From Welwitschia mirabilis (lineage: Eukaryota > Gnetophyta > Gnetopsida > Welwitschiales), in assembly GCA_051453625.1 (NCBI GenBank), contig JBOZIK010000001.1, positions 90,867,743 through 90,931,742 on the forward strand: a DNA stretch of 64,000 bases, given 5' to 3'. This document shows positions 1 to 12,720 of this stretch, piece by piece. Position 1 is the stretch's first letter. Each line of letters opens with the position of its first letter. The translations under genes and the position numbers were made by a program. The notes beneath the pieces are model-generated. The model did not search any database. It had not been told where the DNA came from and worked only from the letters and a program-made list of their open reading frames with translations.

Positions 1-689
1 TCAAGGTATGTCTTAGAGACTCTACCCTGTCATTTCTTAAAATTCTACCAATGTTAGGTCTATCGAGTTAAAAATATAACATTGAGTTGTGAAGTAGGGT
101 TTTTCTTGGATCTTCTCCTTCAACCTCCTGGATTTGTGTGGTTTCCTTTTCTTTCGTCTCTGCCATCTGACTATCTCTTCATTTTCAACTCTTTTTATCT
201 TTTTTCTAATCCTCATATAACTACTATGATTCATTCTATTCATGGTACTATTTAAATCTCAAAAGAGAGCATAACGTTGGTGTTCAAATTAAGCCAAGGT
301 GACCTTATTCCTCTAAAGGTTTTTTTTTTTGATAAGGACTTTTATTATTTTAAGGCTAATTACTTAAATAACTTCATATGTGTGTGGGAGGTGAACACAC
401 TACCATGGAATGTGCACNNNNNNNNNNNNNNNNNNNNNNNNNNNNNNNNNNNNNNNTTTCATTGGATTGGGTGTTCATTGTCTATTCATCTACACTTTCC
501 TAGTTGACTCACATGAAGTGAAATAGTGATAAGTGTGAGTGTTTTTGTGCACATATCCTACTTGATTTACACTTTTATTTTATTAGTTCTGATTATTTAC
601 AATCCTTCAGATCTTTAAATGTGAATCCATCTTTGGTTTTATCTCATCATTAAGTTTCTACCTTTTTCTTACGTCATTCTCATTCTTCT
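1..689. other. AT-rich flank without recognisable gene
   Basis: Only short chance open frames occur here, and one of them runs through the assembly gap. No retrotransposon domain, tRNA or repeat partner elsewhere in the window was recognised. Confidence 0.5.
418..456. other. Assembly gap (39 N)
   Basis: Run of undetermined bases. Any open frame crossing it is unsupported. Confidence 0.99.
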
Positions 690-695
690 TTGTTT

Positions 696-2195
696 ATGAA
701 GGGTAAAGATTCCAAGGACTATATCTCTAGAGAGATATCCCATGGTACTTTTTCTATTCTATCTAAAGTATGAATTTTTGTATATGCTTTTTAGACAATA
801 AGTGTATTTCTGCTAACTCTTTTTTTGTTTGTTGTTATTTATAAATGTGTAAGGATTTGGGTTCTTATAACTTGTTCCATCATAAATGTGAGAAGGCTCC
901 TATTAAACATCTAGTAAATGAGGAATCAGAAGAGGAATAACCTTCTTTTTACTTTACTTGGTGACACTGACCCTATGAAATATTATTTTTATTTCCTTTT
1001 GTCTTTATATTTTTTTCTTTATTGCCTTTACTTTGTATGATATTTTACTTAAAATTTTATTTTCTTTTCCTTTTTTTGTTTCAAGTTCCATGCTCTAAAA
1101 CTTTAGTGGAGGATGATCATAATTTTATCCCATGTCCTCCAAATAAGCTTTCAATTTGCTAGCTAAGGGAGGACTGCATAGCAGTAAGTGACTCTTTTTC
1201 TTCTATTTCTTCCACTAGCCTCTTTATAGATTTACTATTCTCTTCTAATTCCTAAGGGGAGGAGGTCCTGAATGAATTTAATACATTAATGGATCAAGAG
1301 CATATGTCATATTCTACCCCCTTACTTTTAGCCTCTAAGTTAGAGTCTACCAGTTACTCGAAAATCTTCAGAACCTCCCTGTCATCTGCCTGTGAATCCA
1401 CAAATCATATTTAATGAGTAGGATTAGATATCATATCACATTTATTAGTTATTATTAATGGTAGAGATCCTCTATCCCAAGATCAAGAAGCTTATGGATT
1501 ATTTGGGAGAGTACTATATTTTTTTCCAACTTGCTACACACATAGGTTCCTCATTTGTCTCACCTGAAAAATGTTTACACTAATTGTTGTTACTCATTTC
1601 TCTCACCTTCCATTATCCTCCATAGCATAAATGGCCTACCCCACTTTGAGATTTATATAACTTAATCGATGTGATGAAATATTTCTATTATATGGCTTAA
1701 CATGAGATAAAGAAATAGGAGTCCATGAGTGATTCCCTTCAAATGATAGAAAATCAAGTGAAAAACATACACCTTTTAGAAAAGAGGTCATGGGAATATG
1801 TTTCCTGGATTGCTACATTGGAGGAGAGTCATGCTACCTTGTCAGCTCATTTAGCAAAGAGGAAAATGATGATCCAGACTTATGTAGACCAACTGGCCAT
1901 CACTACTAATGATATAAATGTTCTACGTCATGGCAGAGAGCTCTCTAAAGAGCTTCTTCTAGGGACTTTAATGGCTTATAATAAGCTTTATATAAAGCTT
2001 TAAAAGAATCCATACCCCATTACTAGGGTAGATTCTATAATAGGTTCTTCTTCGATAGAGATTAATACTACAAGAGTTCCTTATAATACTACAAGGATGA
2101 AGGTGATTCCAAGTGATGTGAAGCCATCCATTTCAGACATGGAGGTTTATAACCTCATTCTATTTTCTATGGAGGATTTTCTTTCTCCTCAATAG
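696..2195 (+). pseudogene. Decayed multi-segment ORF chain, coiled-coil-like
   Basis: Five open segments lie in the same direction. They are 696-773 (starts MKGKDSKDYISREISHG), 847-939 (ends in acidic NEESEEE), 1,086-1,183, 1,259-1,413 (starts EEVLNEFNTLMDQ) and 1,725-2,003. The last is a 92-codon frame beginning MSDSLQMIENQ and rich in charged, heptad-like residues. A frameshift after it leads into a further open frame of about 62 codons, to 2,195. The third segment is bounded by a strong 3' splice-like tract (pyrimidine run then TTTCAAG, to 1,085) and a consensus-like GTAAGT (1,184-1,189), so these could be exons of a dead gene. I do not recognise the family. A repeat of LTR family B follows, so the chain could equally be the extra ORF that lies between integrase and the 3' LTR in some Athila-type elements. 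Function is unassigned. Confidence 0.4.
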
Positions 2196-2405
2196 TAATT
2201 TCATATTTCTCAATTATCTAAGGAGTCATGCAACATGTACTATTTGTTGATGCCTTGTTTTCTTTGTACCACATCGTTTCTAAGTACTACTTGCCATTTG
2301 GCCTGTTTCTTAATGTTATGCTTCTATTTTATTATAAGATTGGGTTCTTTCCTTATTTTTCCTTAAAGTATCAGTTTACTACTTACCATTATCTCTGATA
2401 TCAAA

Positions 2406-4200
2406 TGTAATGTTCCATTTTACCATTTTAATATTGTTTCATTATAAACATAAATGTTTAAATATTATGTCAGAATCGATAAAAATAGCAAGAAACAATT
2501 TTAGAAAAGGTGGACTTTATTATTGATAGTAGTGGGTTACGTTCCTTATCGTTAGCCAACAAACCTAGATTAGTGGTTAAAGGTAAAGACATGGATCATG
2601 ACCTGAGTTCCCCTCATGGAATCCTTGGGGACTAGTCAAGATTATAATCGGTTACATCCACCTAAACCATCCATCCCTACCTAATGCCATAGGATTCAAT
2701 GATATCATAAAAGATCACACTTTACCTATTTGGGTTATACCATTCATAATAACTTGCTAATCATGCTCATTTAGTATCTTAACACATTTCTTTACAAAAT
2801 ATTAAATTTGAAACATTACAATTTTGTTTTGAATTTATAAGCTTAGATTTTAAAACTTGTGTTTATGCATGAAACCTAACTTATTTATTCCCTATGATTT
2901 ACCAAATTAATGTATTTTAATGTCATGAATACCATATCTATAGTTAAATTATTATTCAACATGGTTTATCTATTAATTTTTAAAATTATTATTAAGAAGG
3001 ACTAATTTTTATTGTTTTATTTATAAGTTATCTCAACCCATCTAAACTTTGTTAGGGCTACTTTAGTAAAGGACACCAGTGTCATTATCAATTCTACCTA
3101 TACTACTGATGTTTTAGAGCATAATATGTTGTATGAAGAATGGAAGGATAAATAAAGAATAAGCTAACAAATTAACCTTATAACTTAGTGCTAAAATCGT
3201 CCATGAAGATTAAAGACTACATAATCATGTTCTATTGCCAAGTGAATTTGTTATTGCTTATTTATTCATAAGAAGAAAATGCAATTCACATATATAATCC
3301 TCAGGAATTCTACATAAGTAAATCCTACCTCAATAGTAAATAATCTTTCATTCTTAATGTTTCTATTCTAGATATAGATTTTTTATGAAAATAATTAGGA
3401 CTTTCTCATTGTAAGTTTTTTAGCCTCTCTTATTTATTCCTAAGCATGAAGAAATAATTAACTTATGAAGCATCTTTCCTACCAAGCCCTAGTACTTGAT
3501 CTATGCTGATTTGGTATTTCTTATAGTGTTCATATCATTAGTGAATCATTTTTCCATTATTGATTCAATTATGATTGCTCATTATAGAATTGTTTATTTT
3601 AAGTATTTTTAATATTTATTTCTTAAACTATTCCTTTAATGCATTAATTAGGTTTAGATAATTGATTTATTATTTTTTAATCTCTTTCATGCTATCCTAA
3701 TTTTTTCTGCATTTCATTATAAAAGATAAACATTTATAATACTTCTACTTTCATGATAATTAGAATTTTTAGTAATTCATTTATTGCTTATTTATGAAAA
3801 CCAATTTTTCATTAGTATGATATCTATTACCTAGATAGAGTTTACTTGATATATTTATTTGTGAATAGTCATGTTGAATTCTTAAGAGAAGAAATCTACT
3901 TTATCTAATTTATTAATCTTTTATTTTAAATTAGTTTTAAAAACATTGCAACTTAAATCCTTGTCTACAAATCTTAGCCAAACATTATGGTCTTTGAAAT
4001 ACCTCTATAATCCTCAAGAAGGAAAAAATAATTAGGGTCAACTATGTTATAATAGAACATCTTAGATCATTTATTTAAAAGTTCTAATTATACTTTGATA
4101 GGAATGGAACATCCTCTAGGATTATGAATCAAAATAAAAGTCAAGGAATAGTAAGATTTTAACACTATTTCTAGAGATTACAATTCATGTTTCTTAGCTA
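2406..4200 (+). repeat. LTR family B, copy 1 (probable LTR)
   Basis: The core 3,380-4,130 aligns by eye with 16,380-17,150 and 57,700-58,430. Shared landmarks in order are a CCTA-GCATG block, a TTTGGTAT block, an ATTAGTGAAT block and a GTTTAGATAATTGAT block. All copies lie in the same orientation. The outer limits are uncertain; a TGTAATG at 2,406 is a possible start. Copy 2 sits cleanly inside a retrotransposon ORF, which is why I read the family as an LTR. Confidence 0.5.
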
Positions 4201-4769
4201 AATAAAAATAATTTTATTTATAATTTTTTTATTTTTTATTTTTTAGATTGATTGATATTAAGACTATAAATAATTTTTATATATCTTACGTGAACAAGGA
4301 GCATCCCAAGAATAGGGGCATGGATTTATGGACAACCATTTTAAATCTATTACATGAAACTTCACTTCTATCCTAGTGTATTATATGCTTGTATTTACAA
4401 TTTTGGTTACAAGAAGAATATCTTTAATTTGTTACTCAAATCTAGGGATCTTATATTTGTGTTCTTATATTGATAGGTCACTCTATCTTATGAATATAAA
4501 ATTTGAGATTCAGAGTTTTTTTGTTAAATTACTTATGCCAAATTGATGATTTTGCTTTCTATTTATCATTTTTTTTCAGAACATGAGTTTTTAAATTTTA
4601 CCGGGGCCTCTATTATTTCTACTAGTTTTATTGTCATTTTTGCAAATTTTGTCATTCAAATTTTAAATTAGAGATTTTTTTCATTTTTTTTTTGATGTTT
4701 ATTATTGTTTATCATGGAGATAGTTTTGTGAATCTTGATTTTTCATGCATAAGAAGATCAGATTTATGG
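4201..4769. other. AT-rich spacer, nothing recognised
   Basis: Long T-rich runs and no open frame of note. No partner repeat was found elsewhere in the window. Confidence 0.5.
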
Positions 4770-6121
4770 TCATAGTTTATAGTGATCTAGATTTAAACTA
4801 AGTTAAAAACTTAGTTATCATTCTTCCACAAGGATAATTGGGGTTGACTAAACAAAAATTACACAACCTTTCTAATTTGCAAGTTTAAAAATTAAAGGAA
4901 AATAAAAAAAGAAAAGGAAAAGAAGAGGTATGTGATAAAACTTCATAGGAAAATTGGAAAGTAAGCAAGCTCTAAGGGATTGCTAATTATCCTTCTACAA
5001 GTCCTTCCTCAACTGTATGCAATACTAATGTGAAACAGACTTTAAGCCATTAAGTGTAAAGGCTCAGGTCATGATGACATAATTTCATTTACTATTTGAG
5101 TGTTGGTGAATTCAATTACCATTAATCTCATAGCCTTATAACAAAAATGGAAAGTATGTACTAACTATGTACAAGATCTATGAAATTACTGAGACTGTGA
5201 ACCAATTAACGTAATTAAATTCACTCAGTTAACTAAAGTAAAACTTGATAGTGTGTTATTCCTTAAGCATTTCTAGTACAAAATAAATTGAGACTAGCGA
5301 TCAAATGATATAATTCCTTAGTATTAAATTAAAAATGTGTAAATTACATCAAAGATAAAGGAAGCAGAACGGACTCCTCAAGCTTCTTGAAAGTGAACTC
5401 ATTTCCCCAAGAAGTACTCAAAAGGCCATTACATCTTGATGCTCTAAAAGTTTTGTGCTTTATCCAGACAAAGGATGAATATAATGAAAGAGTCAAGGCC
5501 CTTTTATGGATGAGCATGGGGATGGTGGGTGGTGACAAGCTCTTGGCTTGTAGTGTTAAATGGACAATTACATAATGATAACATTAGGTAGAATGGTTTA
5601 TTATCTTTTATAATTGGTAGACATTCTTATGATGATGCTAATGCTCAGCTCCTAGATGTTAATGCTTTTTCCAATCACTATCACACCATGTGTCTCCACT
5701 GTCATCCTACTCAGCCCTATTAAATGTTATTATTACATGTCATTGTCATTACTTCCATGTGTCATCAAGGATGGAGAATATTTACAAGGTAAAATCTAAT
5801 TAAGTCCATAACTGTAATTAACTTAATTTTACATGACATTTCAAGAATGTAAAAATTGAAGTATTTTTTCCTTATAGACTAACGGTGCTGGTACTCCTAA
5901 ATGATAGCATCAATGTTTTGGCTTGGATGATCATTAAACTTTGGCATATTCTTTAAATGCATTAATTATCATAAACATGTCATGGGAAATTGATAAGTCT
6001 AAATTTAATATTGAAAATTAATAGAAGACATGTTTTGTGATAAAATTAATTATATTAATGTCTTTTATTAAGATAAATTTGTAATTTAACTTGATTATAA
6101 GTCAATTTTGACATGTTAACA
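4770..6121 (-). repeat. Element C 3' LTR (minus orientation)
   Basis: About 1.35 kb, clearly alignable with 10,516-11,660. Shared blocks include the stretch around 4,960-5,400, for example AGCAAGCTC, GGCTCAGGTCA and TTCTTGAAAG. The right edge ends TGTTAACA, the same terminus as element D. Small open frames inside (5,344-5,575) are chance frames within LTR sequence. The U3 TATA equivalent (5,499-5,509) has decayed to CCATAAAAGGG on the minus strand. Confidence 0.7.
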
Positions 6122-7945
6122 CATCCCTTAACTAAAATTTTTATATTTCCTTAGCAAAAAATTAATAATGACATGGTTAAACATGAAAAAATTATCTAAG
6201 TTAAAGTTCTCATGTGTGAAAATGTTATAACTTTGAAAAATTTTATTACTAATTTCTATAATTAAGGCATTGAAACGAAAATTTTGGTAAAAATTTGATA
6301 AAATCTGGATGCCATAGCCCCTAACCAAAATTAAACTTTATCTTTAAAGTTATATGGTTAAAAGCATTAAAATCATTTTAAGAACATAGCCTTAAAAAGA
6401 TCGCAATGAATCTTTTTATTGAAAACCATGCAGAACAATGCAACTAAGCTAGAAAAAGGGAAAAACTATGAAACAATAATTTTATTTCTTCCTAGATATT
6501 CAAGTAAAAAGTCAAACTCTAAAAAGTTTATTTTTATGGGGTGGAGGTGAGGTGGGATGGATGATGGATATGAAAATGGATTTAACCATTAATTGATGAA
6601 TAAATGAGTAAACGTACTTAAGTTAATGGCCTTTATTCTATTTTTAATTTTTAATGAACCTTAATATCCAATAAGCATTATTGTAACCAAGTAGATTATA
6701 TGAATTTAAAGGAAGTGAAAAAAATCCGAACTATGAAAGATAAAAGACAAAAAAAAACATTGAAGGCCTCTGATTCCCACCTTTTTCATTTGTTTATTTT
6801 TTATTTCTACTAGCATGTATGTCCTTAGGTTAAGACTTTGAAACACATTAAGAATCTAGTGTTTTGAAATTTCATACTAATAGAGTCAAGCATGTTTTTA
6901 TAATGTAGAAATCAATTTTGGATTGCTAGCGAGCATTTATAGCCTAGATGCAGTTGATTATGTTATAATTAGATCATTAAAGCTACACTACCAATGAGCA
7001 TTCATACCCCGATGCCATTAACTAAACCTAATTGAGTGATTAGTAATATGTGTTTTTAGAGAAGAGATATATTAAAGGGATTATTGGATGATTTCCCTAA
7101 TTAAAAAAAAAATTTGTCCCCATTAAAAGATTTAATCTTAAGGAACATGTACAAAGATAGATTCAATCTTTTCAACCAAGTTTTACTTAAATTGAAAACC
7201 TTAAGAAAATGTGATCTTAACAATTACACTTGAGATAAGCATAACTTTTCCTTAAAAACCTATAAGTGAACTTAATTGCAACTATTACTTAGATGATATA
7301 AGATCACTTATTATTGATTTTTGTTTAAGGGCCATTAAATTAGATCTATAAGTCTCAAGAACTCATAGATGAATGACTGAGGAGGATAGTTTGTTGGTTT
7401 TATGGAGTTATTAGGAAATGGATGAGATGAATGAAGATGCTTAAGGGAATAAAACAAAATTTCTAAGTGAAAGGATTTAAGTTGAAGATTGTAAAGATGG
7501 TAGTGCTTGTGATGTTTTAAGAAATAGAGACCACTAAGCACACATGTTTTTAAGTCTTTTATTTTTTTCCAAAATATATCTATCCAAAAAGAAAAATTTA
7601 TTTTACAAGAAAAATATAGCCTAAAAGATGAAAATTCTTTAAATGATATGTTCATTATGCTCAAGGATGTGGAAGCAAGTGTTGGATCACTTGAAACTTT
7701 GTGAAGTGTTTTGAAGTTGGAGAGAATCCACATAAATTTTTATGTAAGAGTCTATTAATTTAGAAAGAACATTACTATAAATGGAAATGTTTATGCATTT
7801 AAAGTCAATAATAGTCCGTCCCTTATCTTGTTTATGTTTAGTCAACAACTTTTACAAGACATCATTTTGAGAAGAAAATAAAAATGAATTAGAACTTACT
7901 TGTTAAGTGTAGTATTCATTGAAAGAATCAAAATCTTTAAAAGTT
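6122..7945 (-). other. Element C internal non-coding 3' part
   Basis: Holds a 7-bp-stem hairpin (6,334-6,351) and a degenerate internal repeat around 6,925-7,050 (GAGCAT..ATAGC..GATGC units) that recurs in element D at 35,600-35,715. A 132-codon minus-strand frame at 7,335-7,733 has no recognisable domain and low complexity, and I do not call it a gene. Confidence 0.5.
6334..6351 (-). promoter_or_regulatory. Conserved hairpin near element C 3' end
   Basis: AACTTTA and TAAAGTT form a 7-bp stem around a 4-nt loop. The equivalent place in element D has a 9-bp stem. On the minus strand it precedes a purine-rich stretch and then the 3' LTR, the place where plant Ty3-type elements tend to carry a hairpin and polypurine tract. 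The role is inferred. Confidence 0.45.
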
Positions 7946-8074
7946 GAATCCATCAGATCGTATTCTCATTCCATCATCACGCTGGAATTCTTTCGAAGTA
8001 CGTATAATTACTGCTCTAACTATTTCGGATTCTTCCATTTTTGTATTGGGAACTGCTTCTTTAATGACAGCGTT
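7946..8074 (-). pseudogene. rpl14: Plastid rpl14 fragment (nuclear plastid DNA insertion)
   Basis: Read on the minus strand, about 43 codons are open and match the central part of plastid ribosomal protein L14, an rRNA-binding protein of the 50S subunit. The segments [23 protein letters not shown] and [14 protein letters not shown] follow the family order exactly. Only this middle portion is present. The N-terminal third and the C-terminal part after the DGMRIRSD block are missing, so it cannot work as a gene. It abuts the gag-like tail of element C directly. It keeps several CG dinucleotides where the surrounding transposon DNA has almost none, which suggests a later arrival. A mitochondrial source cannot be excluded, but the residues look plastid-like. 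Confidence 0.85.
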
Positions 8075-8583
8075 CTATAGAAATTTTATCTTCTTTATTA
8101 GGGCTTATATCTTTCTTAGTAAATAAAGGTAAAGATGAAATGATTAACTCATAAAGTTGTTAAGATAAATTTTTAAAGGATGGATCAAATATGGAATTTT
8201 CACTAATTTTATTTTCCTTCTTAAAATCACTAGTGAATTTCTCATTATGTGATGGCTTAAGTGACAATGGTTTTTCTTCAATGATTTCTTTATTGATGTC
8301 ACTTAATGACTCATGTCCTTGTGTATAACTCTCTAAGGTATATCCTTCCTAACATGGTTCTTTATCTTTTGATTCATCCTCTGATGTATTTAACCCTACT
8401 TTAAAGTGTAGATTTTTTGTAGATAATTAATCATTAACTAATGTATTTCTAAACTCAAAATCCTCATGGATTTCCTCATTTATTTCTTTCTTATTACTAA
8501 TAAACATAACTTGAGTGTCATGAAGTTCAAAATTTTCAAGGCTCTTAGATTTAAGGATTAGAGAAAAATCTTCTTGTTGTTAA
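8075..8583 (-). pseudogene. Acidic ORF remnant, gag-tail-like (element C)
   Basis: On the minus strand one frame stays largely open from 8,583 to about 8,080, with only a few stops. It is strongly charged, with segments such as EINEEIHEDFEFRN, NTSEDESKDKEP and HNEKFTSDFKKENK. It continues the gag-like region upstream and ends exactly where the rpl14 fragment begins. It is probably the C-terminal tail of the element's gag protein. I recognise no catalytic motif or zinc knuckle. Internal stops and the rpl14 junction make it a relic. Confidence 0.45.
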
Positions 8584-9110
8584 TTAAGGATTTCCATAAT
8601 TTTAAGTATTTATCTAGGCTATGTATTGGAGGATTTGGATTTGGATTTTAAACATTTGCTCAAGATCACTTAGAAAAGAGAAGTGTTACATAAAAATTCT
8701 TTCATGGTCTTGGTTAATTTGATTTTGAGCATCTATGGAAGTTTTTACTAACTCCTCAAATGAGGTGAGTGAAGGTTATTATTGAATAAGCAAAGATGGA
8801 TGGTAATGATCAAATGATGAAGGGTAAGGCCCATGAGGTATGATGGAGGGTATGAAATCAAACTCTTATTAAAAGTAAGGTGTTTTAAGTTTAGGGTAAT
8901 GATTTTGATTGGTATGTGAATGGTTTTGATAAAATGAATATGAAGAGAAGGGTGAAGGATAAGGGTTATGGTGTTAGATTGGATGAAGTTCCTTAAAGTT
9001 TTCTTGGGATGAATGTAATCATTTGTAGTTTTAGATCAAACATAATTGAGTGTGTCATAGGGATTATTATAGTTTCCATAGGAAAATTGAGGTTCAATAA
9101 GAGTTTTAAA
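8584..9110 (-). pseudogene. Gag-like C-terminal region (element C)
   Basis: The minus-strand frame contains FEELVKTSIDAQNQINQDHE followed by a SDLE-containing stretch. This pattern resembles the helical region near the C-terminus of Athila/Tat gag, where a 'LE.L......Q..F...' helix is followed by a 'I..LE.QIGQ' helix. Upstream is a Pro/Tyr/His-rich low-complexity stretch. The N-terminal gag core would fall near the N gap and is not visible. Assignment is by pattern, not by catalytic residues. Confidence 0.45.
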
Positions 9111-9386
9111 TGGATTATATGCCCAACTCATGTTTAAGATTGTTTTTAGAAAATGGATTATAAAATCTAGCTATAATTCATGTTTTCTATAATTTTTACA
9201 ACTTTGAAGGGGATTTGATATTAATAATTTTTACTAAGTTGAGAATAGAACTTCTATGAAGTTTAAGAGTATTCTATGTAAAATGGTTTATGATATCAAT
9301 TAGGATGAGAGTTAAAATTATAGAAAAAAATATTTCATAATCACCTTGTAGATTAAACAATGTTATTAGCTCATAGAAAAATTAAA

Positions 9387-10067
<681 letters not shown>

Positions 10068-10494
10068 CAAATCGATACTTAATGAAAATTAATTAAAAAT
10101 TTTTAGATTTTTAATGTTTTTAATAGTGATCTCACACAAAAAACTAGAATTAAAAACATAAGAAGTAAAAATTGTACAAAGTGAGGTAATTTTAGTTTCC
10201 TTACTTCTTAATTTCAACCTGTGAAAACAGTTGTTAGACATGCAACAAACTTAAGTTAGAGTAAGAAAACTAAGAAAAACTCAAAATAGGACGAGTTCAA
10301 GTATCACTGGATGAGTAAATATCAACCACCAAAAAGAACAATAAGTAAACACACAAATGAAAGGAAAAACATACCAGTTCAAGTATCTTTAAAAGGGATC
10401 AGTTTCCATCACCAAAAAAATAAAATATAACTAAAGACTTATAAGAAGGAAAAGGTTGTGCTATTTTTGAGTAGATATCGTGCCTTAATTTCTA

Positions 10495-10506
10495 GTAATA
10501 ATACCA
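10495..10506 (-). promoter_or_regulatory. Primer-binding-site-like motif, element C
   Basis: The minus strand reads TGGTATTATTAC a few bases inside the 5' LTR. Element D has TGGTACCATTAT at the same place. Conservation and position suggest a PBS; the tRNA partner is not identified. Confidence 0.45.
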
Positions 10507-10515
10507 AAATTTCAT

Positions 10516-11660
10516 TGTATTTTATAGTGATTTAGATTCAAACTTAGTTATCATTCTTCCATAGGGATAATTGGGGTTGGATTAACCAAAATTATACAAC
10601 CTTTAAAAAGGGGGTTAGAGGAAGAAATATGAGAGAGATGTTATGAAACTTCGTGGTAAAAGTGGAAAGTAAGCAAGCTCCAAGGGATTATTGGTTGATC
10701 CTTCTATAAGTTCTCACTCGATCATATGTAGTGATAACCTAAAAAAAACTTTAGACCATTAAGTGTTAAGGCTCAGGTCAGATGTCATAATCTCATTTAT
10801 CATTTGAGTGTTGTTGAATTCAATTGTTATTAATTTCATAGCCTTATAAAAAAAATGGAAAGTACAAACTAACTATGGACATAATTCATGAATTACTAAG
10901 ATTGTGAATCAATTAACTTAATTAAATTCACTTAGTTGATGAAAGCAAAACTTGATAGTATGTTATCTCTTAAGCATTTCTAGCATAAACTAAATTGAGT
11001 CTAGAAATAAAATGAAATAACTCCTTAGTATTAAATTAGAAATGTATACATTATATTTAAGATGAAGGAAGTAGAAAAGACTCCTCAAACTTCTTGAAAG
11101 CAAGCTCACCTCCAAGGAAGTACTTAAAAGGCCATTGCTCCTTAACGCTTCTTCCCAAATGAAGGATGAATATAAGGAAGGATTCAAGATCCTTATATAA
11201 ATGAGCATGAAGGTGGGCGATGGTTGTAAGCTCTTAGCTTAGAGTGTTAGGTGAGTAGTTACATAATGATGACCTTAGGTAGAGGAGTTTATCATCTTTT
11301 ACAATTTTTAGAGGTTTTTATGATGATACTAACACTTGGCTCTTGGATTCTGATGCTTTTGCAATCTCCAATGTTATCTTTCTTAGCCCTGTTAAATGGT
11401 ACTACTGCATGTTGTTTTCATCGTTGCTACATGTCATCAAGAATGGAGGATATTTATGAGGTAAAATATAATTAAGCCCATAACTCCAATTATCCTAAAC
11501 ATGCATTAATTATGCTAAAAATTTCATGAAAAATTGATAAGTCCAAATTTAAAGTCAACAGAAGATTTTTTTTCCTTTGATAAAATCAAGTATATTAATA
11601 TCTTTTATTAAGATAAATTGGTCATTTAACTTGATTGTAATGTCAGTTTTAGATTTAACC
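10516..11660 (-). repeat. Element C 5' LTR (minus orientation)
   Basis: Direct repeat of 4,770-6,121. The left edge TGTATTTTATAG gives the LTR-terminal CA on the minus strand. It is shorter than its partner, mainly through small deletions. Substitutions are frequent, so the element is old. Open frames at 10,990-11,475 are LTR shadows. Confidence 0.7.
11191..11200 (-). promoter_or_regulatory. LTR TATA box, element C
   Basis: The minus strand reads TTATATAAGG. The element D LTRs carry TATAAAAGGC at the equivalent position, supporting minus-strand transcription. Confidence 0.5.
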
Positions 11661-12029
11661 ACTTACTATTAGTTGACTCTATGGAAAAAGTAATGAACGA
11701 CCAGATAACCAATCACTCATAAGTGATATTCACATTGAATTTAACTAAGCACAATCAGAATCTACATTTTAGATTAGTAAAACTTCAACTAAAAATTCCA
11801 TAGATGTATATTTATCTAAATAAGCCATGTATGAAATTGATATAGATGGTGTTTATCAAGGATCATCTATAGAACGTTAAAATCATTATAGCAACCTGAG
11901 TGTTTACCTATAACTTCTTGTATGATTTTGCCCTAACACATAAACTAAATTGAAATAAAACCTATTAGTACTAGCTTGTTGCCTAAGTTTCATAATCTAG
12001 ATTTTGAACATTTTTATGAGTAACTAAGA

Positions 12030-12720
12030 GAACTTAAATCTAATTTTAACTATGGGAGATCAAGATGAAGTAGCTATAATGAAACTTTTTCTTTTTCTTA
12101 TTAATAAAGAAATTTAAATCTTAGCTAAATAGCTTCAAATGTCATCAATTAAGTCATGAGTAATGTTTCCATGTTATTTTTAAAAAGATAATTTCTAGCA
12201 TATAAACAAATAAACTTAGAAAAAAAAATTATGGACATTAAAGAACAAGATAATAAACCTTTTCACATGGTATTTGAGCATTTTAAAAATCTACAAAAGA
12301 TATGTTTCCAACAAGTTTTTGATGCTTAGAGATTAATAAGATTTTATGATAAAGGATTAAATCCATAAAGTAGACAACTAATATACAATAAAAGTGGTGG
12401 AAATTTCACATCTAAAGAATCACATAAAACATGGAAAACCATGGAACATAGCTAAAAGTTGCAAAAACTAGGATAAACTTTCTAGAAATAATGAAGTAGC
12501 TGAATACCTTCATTCTTATGAGATTATAAGAATAGAAATATATAAACTATATAATCAAGTAAAATTGAATAGAAAAATAGATTACACCACTAAGAGATTA
12601 GCTAACCTAGCTAACCTTGAGTCATCTGATATTCAACTACTTAGCAGTGGAGCCATATGTACTATATGTACCTTTAAAGAATACAAAATAAGAGAGTGCT
12701 TCTTTGTTCTACTCTATAAA
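12030..12720 (+). pseudogene. Gag relic (element 1)
   Basis: Capsid-like gag region. Recognisable pieces are MDIKEQDNKPFHMVFEHFKN (the 'E.E.W.R.K.L....P' helix of plant Ty3 gag), RFYDKGLNP (the 'FY.GL' motif) and GGNFTSKESHKTWKTME (the 'GG.F..K.P..A...LE' motif). Their order and spacing match the retrotransposon gag domain. Stops interrupt all pieces and no start codon can be chosen. No zinc knuckle was found after it. Confidence 0.7.

Noticed and set aside
277-507. 76-codon + strand frame
   Set aside because: Crosses the 39-N gap and has no recognisable content.
7335-7733. 132-codon minus-strand frame in element C
   Set aside because: Low-complexity, no domain, and no comparable frame recognised in element D.
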